Part shown: positions 19,069 to 27,375 of the stretch, piece by piece
How the letters are laid out: each line of letters starts with the position of its first letter
Position numbering within the stretch: the stretch's first letter is position 1
Assembly (NCBI RefSeq): GCF_002813635.1
Contig: NZ_CP016382.1
Span: 806,001-870,000 of the forward strand
Direction of reading: 5' to 3'
DNA from: Spiribacter roseus
GTDB lineage: Bacteria; Pseudomonadota; Gammaproteobacteria; Nitrococcales; Nitrococcaceae
DNA length: 64,000 nucleotides
Notes under the pieces: model-generated
Database searches by the model: none
Told to the model about the DNA's origin: nothing
Seen by the model: only the letters and a program-made list of their open reading frames with translations
Translations under genes and position numbers: made by a program

Positions 19069-19397
19069 CCGTCGACGGCCTCGTTGACCTTGGCGGCATA
19101 GATGAAGTCGTTTTCATGCAGCCCGCCGATGGCGTGGGTGTGGATTTCGACCTCACACCAGCCATAGCCGAATCGGATGTCGGGGTGGTGGTCCTCCTGC
19201 TCGGCCACGTCACCCGCCTTATTGGCCACCGCCTGGGCCTTGGCGAAATCACCGGTCTTGAACAACCGGGTGATACGGGTGGCATCGTCGTTGAGCGTCC
19301 AGCCCGGCACATCCGCCAGATAACGCTCGGCGGCCTCACGGGTCATGGGATCGATTCCCCCCTGGCAGGGCGTGCAGTGTTTTTCGGTCAAACTCAT
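19065..19397 (-). CDS. 4a-hydroxytetrahydrobiopterin dehydratase (pterin-4a-carbinolamine dehydratase)
   Basis: A 110-residue protein of the PCD/DCoH family with the active-site signature EDHHPDIRFGYGWCEVEI and THAIGGLHENDF. In phenylalanine-degrading bacteria this enzyme regenerates the pterin cofactor of phenylalanine hydroxylase; no such hydroxylase gene is seen here. Members of the family also cluster with molybdopterin genes, and moaC lies face to face with this gene. A clear ribosome site AAAGGAG precedes the ATG. It may have its own promoter in the 84-base gap after mazG. Confidence 0.93.
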   Translation of the reverse strand: MSLTEKHCTPCQGGIDPMTREAAERYLADVPGWTLNDDATRITRLFKTGDFAKAQAVANKAGDVAEQEDHHPDIRFGYGWCEVEIHTHAIGGLHENDFIYAAKVNEAVDG

Positions 19398-19481
19398 GAT
19401 GACTCCTTTGTTTCGCTCATGTTTAGCGGATCAGGGATCCGACCCGGCTATCAACCCTGACAACAACCGCTTGGGCCCTGT

Positions 19482-20306
19482 TCAGTCGGCGTCCGCGACA
19501 CCCGGGCCGGGCCCGTCCTGCGCCTTCGCCTGCTGATAGGCCGATTCCAGTCGATCAAACCCGACGGTCTCGGGCCGCTCGTCCGCCGCCGCCAGGATCG
19601 CCTCAAGCCCGCGGAAGCGGCGCTCGAACTTGGCGTTGCCATCCCGCAAGGCCTGCTCGGCATCGACACCGATACGCCGCGAGAGATTGACGCAGGCGAG
19701 GAGCAGATCACCCATTTCCTCGTGGATATGGCGCTGATCCGGGGGTTGGTGGTCAAGTGCCTCCTCCAGCTCGGCGAGCTCCTCGCGCAGCTTGTCGATG
19801 ACCTGGTGCGGCTCGGGCCAGTCGAAGCCCACCCGAGCCGCCCGGGACTGGAGCTTGCGACTGCGCGTGAGCGCCGGCAGGGCCAGTGGGACATCGTCCA
19901 GAGCGCCGGGAGGCGCCTCACCCGCGGCGCGGGCGGATCGCTCATCGGCCTTGATCGCCTCCCAGGTGGCACGCTGGCCGCTGGCGGTGGTCTCCTCGCG
20001 TCCGGCAAAGACATGCGGGTGCCGGCGGACCAGCTTGTCGGTCATGCCCCGGGCAATCGAGTCGAAGTCGAACCGTCCCGTCTCGCGGCCGATCTCGGCA
20101 TAGAACACCACCTGGAACAACAGATCCCCCAGTTCATCGGGGATCGCCGCCGGATCGTCCCGTTCGATGGCGTCGGCCACCTCGTAGGCCTCCTCCAGGG
20201 TATGCGGCACGAGGCTGCGCAGATCCTGCTCACGATCCCAGGGGCAGCCGGCCACCGGGTCGCGCAGCTGCGCCATGACCGCCAGCAGTGCGTCGATCCC
20301 CCTCAC
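19482..20306 (-). CDS. mazG: Nucleoside triphosphate pyrophosphohydrolase MazG
   Basis: MazG hydrolyses (d)NTPs to monophosphates, clearing damaged nucleotides. The 274 residues contain two MazG repeats: the N-terminal one with CPWDREQ, HTLEEAYEVADAI and ELGDLLFQVVFYAEI, and the C-terminal one with EEMGDLLLACVNLSR. The GTG start at 20306 overlaps the GST stop as GTGA and aligns with the family N-terminus (IDALLAVMAQLRDP). It is probably co-transcribed with the GST gene. Confidence 0.94.
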   Translation of the reverse strand: MRGIDALLAVMAQLRDPVAGCPWDREQDLRSLVPHTLEEAYEVADAIERDDPAAIPDELGDLLFQVVFYAEIGRETGRFDFDSIARGMTDKLVRRHPHVFAGREETTASGQRATWEAIKADERSARAAGEAPPGALDDVPLALPALTRSRKLQSRAARVGFDWPEPHQVIDKLREELAELEEALDHQPPDQRHIHEEMGDLLLACVNLSRRIGVDAEQALRDGNAKFERRFRGLEAILAAADERPETVGFDRLESAYQQAKAQDGPGPGVADAD

Positions 20307-20995
20307 CGTCGCTGGTACTGGCTGGCGCCGAAGAGCTGCTCTTTGGCGGCATCATCCAGTTGGGCAGGCCGGGAATCGGCGAGCACCGCCACCCCCCGCT
20401 GTACCGCCGGGCGTTCGCTGATGGCGTCATACCAGCGCTTGAGGTGGGGATAGTCAGTCAGCGACTGGCCCTGGTTGTCGTGCGGGCGGATCCACGGATA
20501 GCTCGCGATATCGGCAATGGTGTAGGTGTCCGCCGCCAGCCACTCGTGGTCGGCGAGACGGCGGTCCATGACCGCGTACAGGCGGCTGGCTTCCTGGGTG
20601 TACCGGTTGATGCCGTAATCGATCCGCTCCGGTGCGTACTGCCGGAAGTGATGGGCCTGGCCCAGCATCGGCCCCAGCCCGCCCATCTGAAACATCAGCC
20701 ACTCCAGTGTGTTATAGCGGGCTCTTGGCTCGGTCGGTAAAAGCATGCCGGTCTTTTCGGCCAGATACATCAGGATCGCTCCCGACTCAAACACGGAGAT
20801 CGGATCGCCGTCCGGGCCCTGCGCGTCGACGATGGCCGGGATCTTGTTGTTGGGGCTGATGGCCAAGAAGTCCTCGGTGAACTGGTCACCCTGACCGATA
20901 TTGATCCCGTGGACCGTGTAATCGAGCCCCAGCTCCTCGAGGGCGATATGGACTTTGTGACCATTCGGTGTCGGCCAGCTATAGACGTCGATCAT
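20303..20995 (-). CDS. Glutathione S-transferase family protein (YfcG/YghU-like)
   Basis: A 230-residue cytoplasmic GST. The thioredoxin-like half opens [21 protein letters not shown] and holds NNKIPAIVD and [12 protein letters not shown] for glutathione binding. The helical half contains [23 protein letters not shown]. The TPNG opening is typical of the YfcG-type disulfide-bond oxidoreductases (Nu class). The ATG at 20995 has a strong AAGGAAGG ribosome site; the open frame upstream lies within ispG. The gene is divergent from ispG with only 27 bases between start codons, so its promoter must lie inside ispG. Confidence 0.9.
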   Translation of the reverse strand: MIDVYSWPTPNGHKVHIALEELGLDYTVHGINIGQGDQFTEDFLAISPNNKIPAIVDAQGPDGDPISVFESGAILMYLAEKTGMLLPTEPRARYNTLEWLMFQMGGLGPMLGQAHHFRQYAPERIDYGINRYTQEASRLYAVMDRRLADHEWLAADTYTIADIASYPWIRPHDNQGQSLTDYPHLKRWYDAISERPAVQRGVAVLADSRPAQLDDAAKEQLFGASQYQRR

Positions 20996-21010
20996 GCGGT
21001 TTCCTTCCTT

Positions 21011-21016
21011 TATGAT
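21011..21016 (+). promoter_or_regulatory. ispG: Candidate -10 element for ispG, leaderless placement
   Basis: TATGAT ends six bases before the ispG ATG (spacer GGCGAT). No ribosome site is seen for ispG. Promoter activity here would give an mRNA starting at the start codon. The -35 region would lie inside the divergent GST gene and is a weak match. Confidence 0.45.
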
Positions 21017-21022
21017 GGCGAT

Positions 21023-22264
21023 ATGAACGAGATACCCGGATATCACAGGCGCTACAGTGTGCCGGTCAAGGTCGGCAACGTCACGGTCGGCGGCGATGCC
21101 CCGGTGGTGGTGCAGTCCATGACCAATACCGACACGGTGGACGAGATCCGTACGGCCATCCAGGTGGCGGATCTGGCACGCGCGGGTTCCGAGCTGGTGC
21201 GCATCACCGTGAACAACGAGGACGCCGCGCGCGCCGTCCCGCGGATCCGCGAGCGGCTCGACGACATGGGCATCGACGTGCCCCTGGTGGGCGATTTCCA
21301 CTTCAATGGTCATCGTCTGCTGCGCGCCGTGCCCGCCTGCGGCGAAGCGCTGGGCAAGTGGCGCATCAACCCCGGCAACGTCGGCAAGGGCAGCCGTCGC
21401 GACCCGCAGTTCACAGAGATCATAGAGCTGGCGCGCGACATGAATCGGCCGGTGCGGATCGGTGTGAACTGGGGCAGCCTCGACCAGGACCTGCTCTCGC
21501 GGCTGATGGACGAAAACGCCCGCCGCGCCGAGCCCAAGCCCCCGGAGACGGTCACCCGCGACGCAGTCGTGGTCTCGTCGCTGGAGAGTGCTGAGCGGGC
21601 CGAGGCCATTGGCCTGCCCCACGACGCCATCATCATCTCCTGCAAGATGAGTCGGGTGCAGGACCTGATCAGCGTTTATCAGGACCTGGGCGCGCGCTGC
21701 GACTACCCGCTGCATCTGGGTCTCACCGAAGCGGGAATGGGCTCCAAGGGCATCGTCGCATCCACCGCCGCGCTGTCCGTCCTCCTGCAGCAGGGCATTG
21801 GCGATACGATCCGCATTTCGCTCACCCCCGAGCCGGGTGGCGACCGGACCCAGGAGGTGGTGGTCGCCCAGGAGATCCTCCAGACCATGGGGCTGCGCAG
21901 CTTCACCCCGCTGGTTGCGGCATGCCCCGGCTGTGGCCGCACCACCAGTACTTACTTCCAGGAACTGGCCGACGAAATCCAGACCCATGTCCGCGATCGC
22001 ATGCCCGAGTGGCGCGATCGCTATCCGGGCGTCGAGTCGATGAGCCTGGCGGTGATGGGCTGCGTGGTGAATGGGCCCGGCGAAAGCCGTCAGGCGGACA
22101 TCGGTATCAGCCTGCCGGGCACCGGCGAAAAACCGGTGGCGCCCGTCTATATCGATGGCGAGAAGACGGTCACGCTCAAGGGCGACGCCATCGCCGATGA
22201 GTTCAAGAAGATCGTCGAGGACTACGTCGAACGGCGCTACGGCCTGACGACGGAGGATCGCTAG
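21023..22264 (+). CDS. ispG: 4-hydroxy-3-methylbut-2-enyl diphosphate synthase (flavodoxin/ferredoxin-dependent)
   Basis: IspG is the [4Fe-4S] enzyme of the non-mevalonate isoprenoid pathway. The 413 residues belong to the longer bacterial version. The substrate barrel holds VQSMTNTDT and [10 protein letters not shown], and the cluster ligands lie in CPGCGRTTS and [10 protein letters not shown] near the C-terminus. ATG 21023 ([10 protein letters not shown]) aligns with the family start; the open frame upstream is antisense to the GST gene. It lacks a Shine-Dalgarno sequence. ispD and ispF of the same pathway are at 47182-48356. It faces fdxA, a possible electron donor (inference). Confidence 0.96.
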   Translation: MNEIPGYHRRYSVPVKVGNVTVGGDAPVVVQSMTNTDTVDEIRTAIQVADLARAGSELVRITVNNEDAARAVPRIRERLDDMGIDVPLVGDFHFNGHRLLRAVPACGEALGKWRINPGNVGKGSRRDPQFTEIIELARDMNRPVRIGVNWGSLDQDLLSRLMDENARRAEPKPPETVTRDAVVVSSLESAERAEAIGLPHDAIIISCKMSRVQDLISVYQDLGARCDYPLHLGLTEAGMGSKGIVASTAALSVLLQQGIGDTIRISLTPEPGGDRTQEVVVAQEILQTMGLRSFTPLVAACPGCGRTTSTYFQELADEIQTHVRDRMPEWRDRYPGVESMSLAVMGCVVNGPGESRQADIGISLPGTGEKPVAPVYIDGEKTVTLKGDAIADEFKKIVEDYVERRYGLTTEDR

Positions 22265-22281
22265 GCCCGCCCGGCGGCCTA
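22262..22281. repeat. Inverted repeat joining ispG and fdxA stop codons
   Basis: TAGGCC at 22262-22267 and GGCCTA at 22276-22281 form a 6-bp inverted repeat that includes the TAG stops of both convergent genes. It could form a small hairpin in either transcript, but there is no T tract, so it is not a standard terminator. Confidence 0.5.
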
Positions 22282-22602
22282 CTCCTCGATCTGGTCGCGC
22301 TTGTCGGTCACCGACTCCCAGTCTGCGGCGTCGGCGGGCGCCTCCTCACGACGGTTGATGACCGGCCACTGCTGGGCCAGGCGGGCATTGAGGGCGATGA
22401 AGTCCTCCTGATCGGCGGGTACCTCATCATCCGGATAGATGGCATCCACCGGGCACTCCGCGACACAGACCGCGCAGTCGATACACTCCTGCGGGTCGAT
22501 GACCAGCATCGTCGGCCCGCCATGAAAGCAATCCACCGGACAGACCTCGACACAGTCGGTGTAGCGGCAACGCACACAGGATTCGGTGACCACGTAGGTC
22601 AT
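22279..22602 (-). CDS. fdxA: Ferredoxin FdxA (7Fe, Azotobacter type)
   Basis: A 107-residue electron carrier with the arrangement of 7Fe ferredoxins. The N-terminal motif VTESCVRCRYTDCVEVCPVDCF supplies ligands for a 3Fe and a 4Fe cluster, and the second motif is CIDCAVCVAECP. The acidic C-terminal extension is typical of the group. The ATG overlaps the stop of the Rrf2 regulator (ATGA), so the two are made together. It may feed electrons to ispG or similar enzymes; this is inference. Confidence 0.94.
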   Translation of the reverse strand: MTYVVTESCVRCRYTDCVEVCPVDCFHGGPTMLVIDPQECIDCAVCVAECPVDAIYPDDEVPADQEDFIALNARLAQQWPVINRREEAPADAADWESVTDKRDQIEE

Positions 22603-23081
22603 GCCTGCGAACCCCCGATGGGCTGCTGGCGCGTGGAGAGCGCACCGCAGACGTCACAGCGCCAGCTGCCACCCGCATACTGGTCAAGCAGCGCCTCACG
22701 GACGTCCGGGCGGGCCGCAAAGTCCGCCAGGGTGATGCCATTGAGGAAGGTCTCGATGCGCTCGGCCAGTCCCGCCCAGAGACGCTGATCGAGCGCGGAG
22801 GTAGCCCGCCGGGGGCCGCCCTGCCCGTCCATCAGCGTGATGACCTCGCCCATGGCGATCGACTCGGGCGACCGACCCAAGCGATAACCGCCCCCGGGCC
22901 CGGGTGTCCCGCGAACCAACCCGGCCCGGCGCAGTTTCCAGAAGATCTGATCAATGTAGGACATGGAAATGCCCTGGCAGACCGAGATCTCAGCCAGCGG
23001 AACCGCCCCGGCCTGGTTGTGCACCGCCAGGTGCAACAGGGCACTGACGGCATAACGGCTTTTTGCGGAGAGTCTGATCAT
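22599..23081 (-). CDS. Rrf2-family transcriptional regulator lacking IscR cluster ligands
   Basis: A 160-residue DNA-binding protein with an N-terminal winged helix (MIRLSAKSRYAVSALLHLAV, SMSYIDQIFWKLRRAGLV, GPGGGYRLGR). The C-terminal half follows IscR (LWAGLAERIETFLNGITLADF). The three cysteines that bind the [2Fe-2S] cluster in IscR are absent: the position just before the LW segment is Ala, and the only other cysteines are Cys35 and a C-terminal pair Cys142-x2-Cys145. It is coupled to fdxA and lies 16 bases after thiD. It could be an apo-type or differently sensing regulator of the ferredoxin. Confidence 0.85.
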   Translation of the reverse strand: MIRLSAKSRYAVSALLHLAVHNQAGAVPLAEISVCQGISMSYIDQIFWKLRRAGLVRGTPGPGGGYRLGRSPESIAMGEVITLMDGQGGPRRATSALDQRLWAGLAERIETFLNGITLADFAARPDVREALLDQYAGGSWRCDVCGALSTRQQPIGGSQA

Positions 23082-23097
23082 GATGCCATGGTAACCG

Positions 23098-23919
23098 CTA
23101 TCGTCCTGTTGGAGTCAGCCCGAAGGCCGCCACGGTGTGGGCGTGGTTGACCGGTCCATGCCCTGCTCCCAGCGGGTGGGCAGTGGCCAGGGCCCGCTGT
23201 AGATAATCCCTGCCTCGATGGACGGCATGGGCCAGCGGGAGTTCCCGACCCAGGCCTTCGGCGATGGCCGACGCCAGCGTGCAACCGGTGCCGTGGTCGC
23301 TGCGGGTGTCGATGCGGGCATGCTCGAGGCGCTCGCAGCCATCGGCGGTGGCCAGCACATCGGTCAGCTGCCCGCCGCCAAGATGCCCCCCTTTGAGCAG
23401 CACGGCCTCGGGCCCAAACGCCAGCAGCGCCCGCGCGGCATCTTCCATCTCGCCGACGTGATCGATGGGCCTGCCCAGCAACGCCGCCGCCTCCGGCAGA
23501 TTTGGGGTGATGAGCCGCGCCTGCGGCATGATCGCGCTGCGCAGACGGGCCATGGCTCCCTCGCCCACCAGCCGCGCACCGCTCTGCGCCACCATCACCG
23601 GATCGACGACCCATGGGACATGCGCCGCGCCGCGCTGCAGCTCGTCGGCCACCGCATCAATGACGGCGTCATCGTGGAGCATCCCGGTTTTCACACAATC
23701 CACCCCCAGATCCGATACCACCGAGCGGATCTGCTCGCGGATGAAGGCCGGCTCGACACCGACCACACCCTGAACGCCGCAGGTGTTCTGCGCCGTCAGT
23801 GCCGTGACGGCGGTCATCGCATAACCGCCCAACGCCGTGACGGTCTTGATATCGGCCTGGATGCCCGCCCCTCCACCGGCGTCCGAGCCGGCGATGATCA
23901 GGATGCGCGATGGATTCAT
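23098..23919 (-). CDS. thiD: Hydroxymethylpyrimidine/phosphomethylpyrimidine kinase
   Basis: ThiD phosphorylates HMP and HMP-P in thiamine synthesis. The 273-residue ribokinase-like protein begins ILIIAGSDAGGGAGIQADIK and ends with the catalytic loop TRSDHGTGCTLASAIAEGL. Length and motifs are normal. The ATG overlaps the stop of the CoA ligase gene (ATGA). No other thiamine gene is near. It is probably in a transcript with the CoA ligase before it and the Rrf2-fdxA pair after it. Confidence 0.94.
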   Translation of the reverse strand: MNPSRILIIAGSDAGGGAGIQADIKTVTALGGYAMTAVTALTAQNTCGVQGVVGVEPAFIREQIRSVVSDLGVDCVKTGMLHDDAVIDAVADELQRGAAHVPWVVDPVMVAQSGARLVGEGAMARLRSAIMPQARLITPNLPEAAALLGRPIDHVGEMEDAARALLAFGPEAVLLKGGHLGGGQLTDVLATADGCERLEHARIDTRSDHGTGCTLASAIAEGLGRELPLAHAVHRGRDYLQRALATAHPLGAGHGPVNHAHTVAAFGLTPTGR

Positions 23920-25496
23920 GAAAGGGCCCCCGGGGTCTGCTGGTCGTATTGGTGTCGAGCGGCCTGACGATCGAGTTTGCCGGCGCCAGTCCGCGGCAGC
24001 TCACCGACGGCCTCGATGAGGGCCGGGTGCTTGAACCGGGCAAGCCGGCCGTGCAGCCATTCACCGACTTCATCGGTGGGCACGCGACCGGGACCGGTCA
24101 CCCACGCCACCGGCCGTGCGCCCCAGTGCGGATCGGGCACGCCGAACACCAGCGCAGCGGTGACCGCGGGGTGCTGCAGCAGAGTGCTCTCGACCTCCTC
24201 GGCCGCGATGTTCTCGCCGCCACTGACGATGACGTTGTCCATCCGACCGACGATGAACACACGCCCCGCGGCATCCTCGCGGGCCAGATCGCCGCTGCGG
24301 ATCCAGCCATCCGGGGTCCAGCGCGCTGCCGTGGCGGCCGGGTCGTCGAGGTAGCCATCGAAATCGTGGGGACTGCGCAACTGCAGCTCGCCCGGTGTAT
24401 CCACCGCCACCGGCGTCAGACGCTCGGGGTCGACGATGCGGTAGTCGGTGTGAAAGAAAGCGGTCCCGATACTGGCGCGGTCAGTGGCGGTCATCTCGTC
24501 GGCGCGGCCATCGGAATTGACGAAATTGGAGGGCCCCGCCTCGGTCAGGCCGTAGGACTGGCGCACGGTGATGCCACGCTCGAGAAACGGCGTCATGCTG
24601 GATTCCGAACAGGCGGCGCCCGCCGTGGTGATGGCCTCCAGCGAAGTGAGCGGGTGGTCGGCAAAACCGGGACTGGCCGCGAGTGCCTGGAGCATGGCCT
24701 CGACGGCACCGAAATGGTTGATGCGCTGCTCGTCGATGGCGCGCAGGACCGCCGGCGGATCGAAGGCATCCGGCATCACGACGCAGCCGCCGGCATAGAG
24801 AATGGGTAGAACCGTATTCCAGCCACCAATATGGAAAAGCGGGAACAGCACCAGCTCGCGGCGCTGCGCCAGCGCGCCATCCGCAGCCACCATCAGTTCC
24901 ACGGCGTTCCAGACCATCTGCCGATGACTGACCTCGCAGATCTTCGGCAGCCCGGTGCTGCCGCCGGTGTGCACGCGCAGGCAGGGGTCGGCCAGTGCCA
25001 GGGGGCGATTGACGGGTTCCGAGCGCTGCCGGGCCAGGGCCTGCTCGGCTGGGCCGCTGGCGGCCCCAAAGCGCAGCCAGGGACGCTGCTGGGCCCGTCC
25101 TTCCAGCGTAGCGGCGAAGTCGGCCAGCGCCTCGTCCACCACCAGCCACGCCGGGTCGAGCCGGTCGACCAGCGCGGTGGCCTCGCCGGCGGTCAGACGA
25201 TGACTGACCGGGGCAATGATCACTCCGATCTTGCCCGCCGCCAGAAACAGTTCTACGGCTTCGAGCCGATTGCGGGTGATCAGCACGATGGTGTCACGGC
25301 CATCCAGCCCAGCTTCATCCCGCATCCAGCGTGCCCACAGGCGGGCGCGATCGTCGAGCTGCTGATAGGTCAACCGACGGCCACTGCCGGGGTCGATCAG
25401 CGCAGTCCGTTCCGGCGTCAGGGCGCGGCGGCGTCCACTCCAGTCGCCGACCCAGCTCATCGGCCGATGGTCCATCCCTTCATCCATGTTCATCAT
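23916..25496 (-). CDS. AMP-forming acyl-CoA synthetase / CoA ligase of unknown substrate
   Basis: A protein of about 526 residues of the acyl-adenylate (ANL) family. The P-loop is HTGGSTGLPK, the A5 region YGLTEAGPSNF, the hinge SGDLAREDAAGRVFIVGRMDN, and the C-terminal catalytic lysine lies in GAGKLDR. No signal or extra domain is seen. The start is uncertain: ATGs lie at 25496, 25493, 25487, 25475 and 25460, none with a strong ribosome site. It is divergent from tatD by about 27 bases and overlaps thiD (ATGA). The substrate (fatty acid, aromatic acid, or o-succinylbenzoate) cannot be told from sequence alone. Confidence 0.82.
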   Translation of the reverse strand: MMNMDEGMDHRPMSWVGDWSGRRRALTPERTALIDPGSGRRLTYQQLDDRARLWARWMRDEAGLDGRDTIVLITRNRLEAVELFLAAGKIGVIIAPVSHRLTAGEATALVDRLDPAWLVVDEALADFAATLEGRAQQRPWLRFGAASGPAEQALARQRSEPVNRPLALADPCLRVHTGGSTGLPKICEVSHRQMVWNAVELMVAADGALAQRRELVLFPLFHIGGWNTVLPILYAGGCVVMPDAFDPPAVLRAIDEQRINHFGAVEAMLQALAASPGFADHPLTSLEAITTAGAACSESSMTPFLERGITVRQSYGLTEAGPSNFVNSDGRADEMTATDRASIGTAFFHTDYRIVDPERLTPVAVDTPGELQLRSPHDFDGYLDDPAATAARWTPDGWIRSGDLAREDAAGRVFIVGRMDNVIVSGGENIAAEEVESTLLQHPAVTAALVFGVPDPHWGARPVAWVTGPGRVPTDEVGEWLHGRLARFKHPALIEAVGELPRTGAGKLDRQAARHQYDQQTPGALS

Positions 25497-25523
25497 CACC
25501 CGAAATTCCAGCAGAATGCGGCC

Positions 25524-26372
25524 ATGCAGTACAGTGACCTGATTGATATTGGCGTCAACCTCACCCACGCCCGCTTTGATACCGATCGCGCTGCAGTGAT
25601 CGAGCGCGCCATCGGCGCCGGCGTGAACGGCATGGTCCTCACCGGCGTCAGCCTTGATGAGTCCCGCGCCGCGATGGCGCTGGCCGCCCGCCACCCGGGC
25701 TTCATGGCCGCGACCGCCGGTGTTCACCCCCATCATGCCCGGGACTGGTCCCATGCCAGCAGTCAGGCGCTGGCGACGCTGCTGGATGCCCCGTCCACGG
25801 TCGCGGTCGGTGAGACCGGGCTGGATTATAACCGCGACTTTTCACCCCGCACGGATCAGCGCGCCGCCTTTGAAGCACAGCTGCGCCTGGCGGTGGATCA
25901 CCAGCGCCCGGTGTTTCTGCACCAGCGCGATGCCGAGGACGACTTTCTCGCCATCCTCAGGGACCACCGTGCCGCCCTGCCGGGCGCGGTGCTGCACTGC
26001 TTTACCGGTGACGTTGCCATGATCGAAGCCTGCTGCGCGCTGGATCTGCATTTCGGCATCACCGGCTGGGTCAGCGACGAGCGACGCGGCGCGGCCCTGC
26101 GCGAGGGGGTGGCAGAGATCCCCGCCAATCGCCTGATGGTCGAGACCGACGCGCCCTTCCTCCTGCCGAAGCCGGTGCGCCAGCCGGCGGTCAAACGACG
26201 CAATGAACCGGCTTATCTGCCCCATGTGGTGGACGCGGTCGCCGCGCTTCGCGATGAGTCGCCCGCCTGCCTCGCGGCCTGGGCCAGCGCCAACGCCCGG
26301 CGGTTTTTCAGCCTGCCGACACCGGCGTCTCACCCACCGCCTGATGCCGCGCCGCCAGCGCCTGATCGATGA
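25524..26372 (+). CDS. tatD: TatD family hydrolase (3'-5' DNase)
   Basis: A 282-residue metal-dependent hydrolase. It begins LIDIGVNLTHARFD and carries AVGETGLDYNRDF, HQRDAEDDF, HCFTGD and VETDAPFLLP, the metal and substrate motifs of TatD. TatD acts as a 3'-5' exonuclease in DNA repair; it is not a Tat translocase component. ATG 25524 aligns with the family start; the open frame upstream is antisense to the CoA ligase. Its last 65 bases overlap the 3' end of dusA on the other strand. Confidence 0.94.
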   Translation: MQYSDLIDIGVNLTHARFDTDRAAVIERAIGAGVNGMVLTGVSLDESRAAMALAARHPGFMAATAGVHPHHARDWSHASSQALATLLDAPSTVAVGETGLDYNRDFSPRTDQRAAFEAQLRLAVDHQRPVFLHQRDAEDDFLAILRDHRAALPGAVLHCFTGDVAMIEACCALDLHFGITGWVSDERRGAALREGVAEIPANRLMVETDAPFLLPKPVRQPAVKRRNEPAYLPHVVDAVAALRDESPACLAAWASANARRFFSLPTPASHPPPDAAPPAPDR

Positions 26373-27375
26373 CCTCGGGGCCGGCACCCGTCACCGCGCT
26401 CCCCTCACTCAGCGCCCGTCGCCAGATCCGCGCCCCCGGCAGCCCCTGGAACAGCCCCGACAGGTGACGGGTGAAGCGCGTGACCGGCACCCCGTCGCGC
26501 CAATGTCGGGCGACGTAGTCCCGGTAAGCACGCGCCACCGCTTCGCGTTCGGGCGGTGGGGTCCCCGCCTCGCCGAAAACCCGGGCATCGGCCGCCGCCA
26601 GCAGCCAGGGATTATGGTAAGCCTCGCGCCCGATCATGACCCCATCCAGCCGGTCCAGCCACGAAACCGCCGTATCCAGGTCACGGATGCCGCCGTTGAG
26701 CACAATCGGCAGCGCCGGGAAATCGTCTTTGAGCGCACTCACCCGGGCATAGCGCAGCGGCGGCACTTCGCGGTTCTGTTTGGGCGACAGGCCCTGCAGC
26801 CAGGCCTTTCGGGCATGCACCGTGAGTCCATCACAGCCCGCCGCGACGATCGCGGCGACGAACCCCTGCAGGGCCGCGTAGTCATCCATGTCATCGACGC
26901 CGATCCGCGATTTGACGGTCACGGGTAGCTGCGTGGCCTCGCGCATGGCGGCGACCAGCTCACCGACCAACTGCGGCTCGCGCATCAGACAGGCGCCAAA
27001 GCGCCCTGACTGGACGCGGTCGCTCGGGCAGCCGACGTTCAGGTTGACCTCGTCATAGCCCCACTCGCTGGCCAGTGCCGCGCCGTAAGCGAGCTGGGCG
27101 GGATCGCTGCCACCGAGCTGCAGCGCGACCGGCGCCTCGGCCGGATGACCCTTGAGAAAGCGCTCGGCACGCCCGTACCAGAGGGCCTGGGCGGGGACCA
27201 TCTCGGTGTACAGAAGCGTCCGCCGCGTGATCAACCGCAGCAGGTAGCGACAGGCGGGGTCAGTCCAGTCCATCATTGGCGCCACACTGAGCGCTCGACC
27301 CGGCGTAGTGCGCATCGACGGGCGCGACGCGCTATGATCGACACTGACTTCAGGATTGCGGATACGCGATGTCAT
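26308..27375 (-). CDS. dusA: tRNA-dihydrouridine synthase A
   Basis: An FMN enzyme that reduces U20 in tRNA. The core starts RALSVAPMMDWTDPACRYLLR and includes LNVGCPSDRVQSGRFGACLM with the catalytic Cys, and TVKSRIGVDD. With the ATG at 27375 it has 355 residues; an ATG at 27315 (MRTTPGRAL) would give 335 and is equally family-like. I kept 27375 because TAAAAT lies 7 bases before it, as for other leaderless candidates here. Neither start has a ribosome site. With 27375 the start region overlaps the divergent glutaredoxin-like gene by 7 bases. The 3' end overlaps tatD by 65 bases. Confidence 0.93.
   Translation of the reverse strand: MTSRIRNPEVSVDHSASRPSMRTTPGRALSVAPMMDWTDPACRYLLRLITRRTLLYTEMVPAQALWYGRAERFLKGHPAEAPVALQLGGSDPAQLAYGAALASEWGYDEVNLNVGCPSDRVQSGRFGACLMREPQLVGELVAAMREATQLPVTVKSRIGVDDMDDYAALQGFVAAIVAAGCDGLTVHARKAWLQGLSPKQNREVPPLRYARVSALKDDFPALPIVLNGGIRDLDTAVSWLDRLDGVMIGREAYHNPWLLAAADARVFGEAGTPPPEREAVARAYRDYVARHWRDGVPVTRFTRHLSGLFQGLPGARIWRRALSEGSAVTGAGPEVIDQALAARHQAVGETPVSAG

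Noticed and set aside
19427..19441. Short hairpin CGGATC-AGG-GATCCG between mazG and the pterin dehydratase gene
   Set aside because: No T tract follows on either strand, and the stem is only six pairs. It is not a convincing terminator or operator.
20996..21988. Long in-frame extension upstream of the GST gene
   Set aside because: The extension lies antisense to ispG. The GST homology begins exactly at the ATG with a strong ribosome site (20995).
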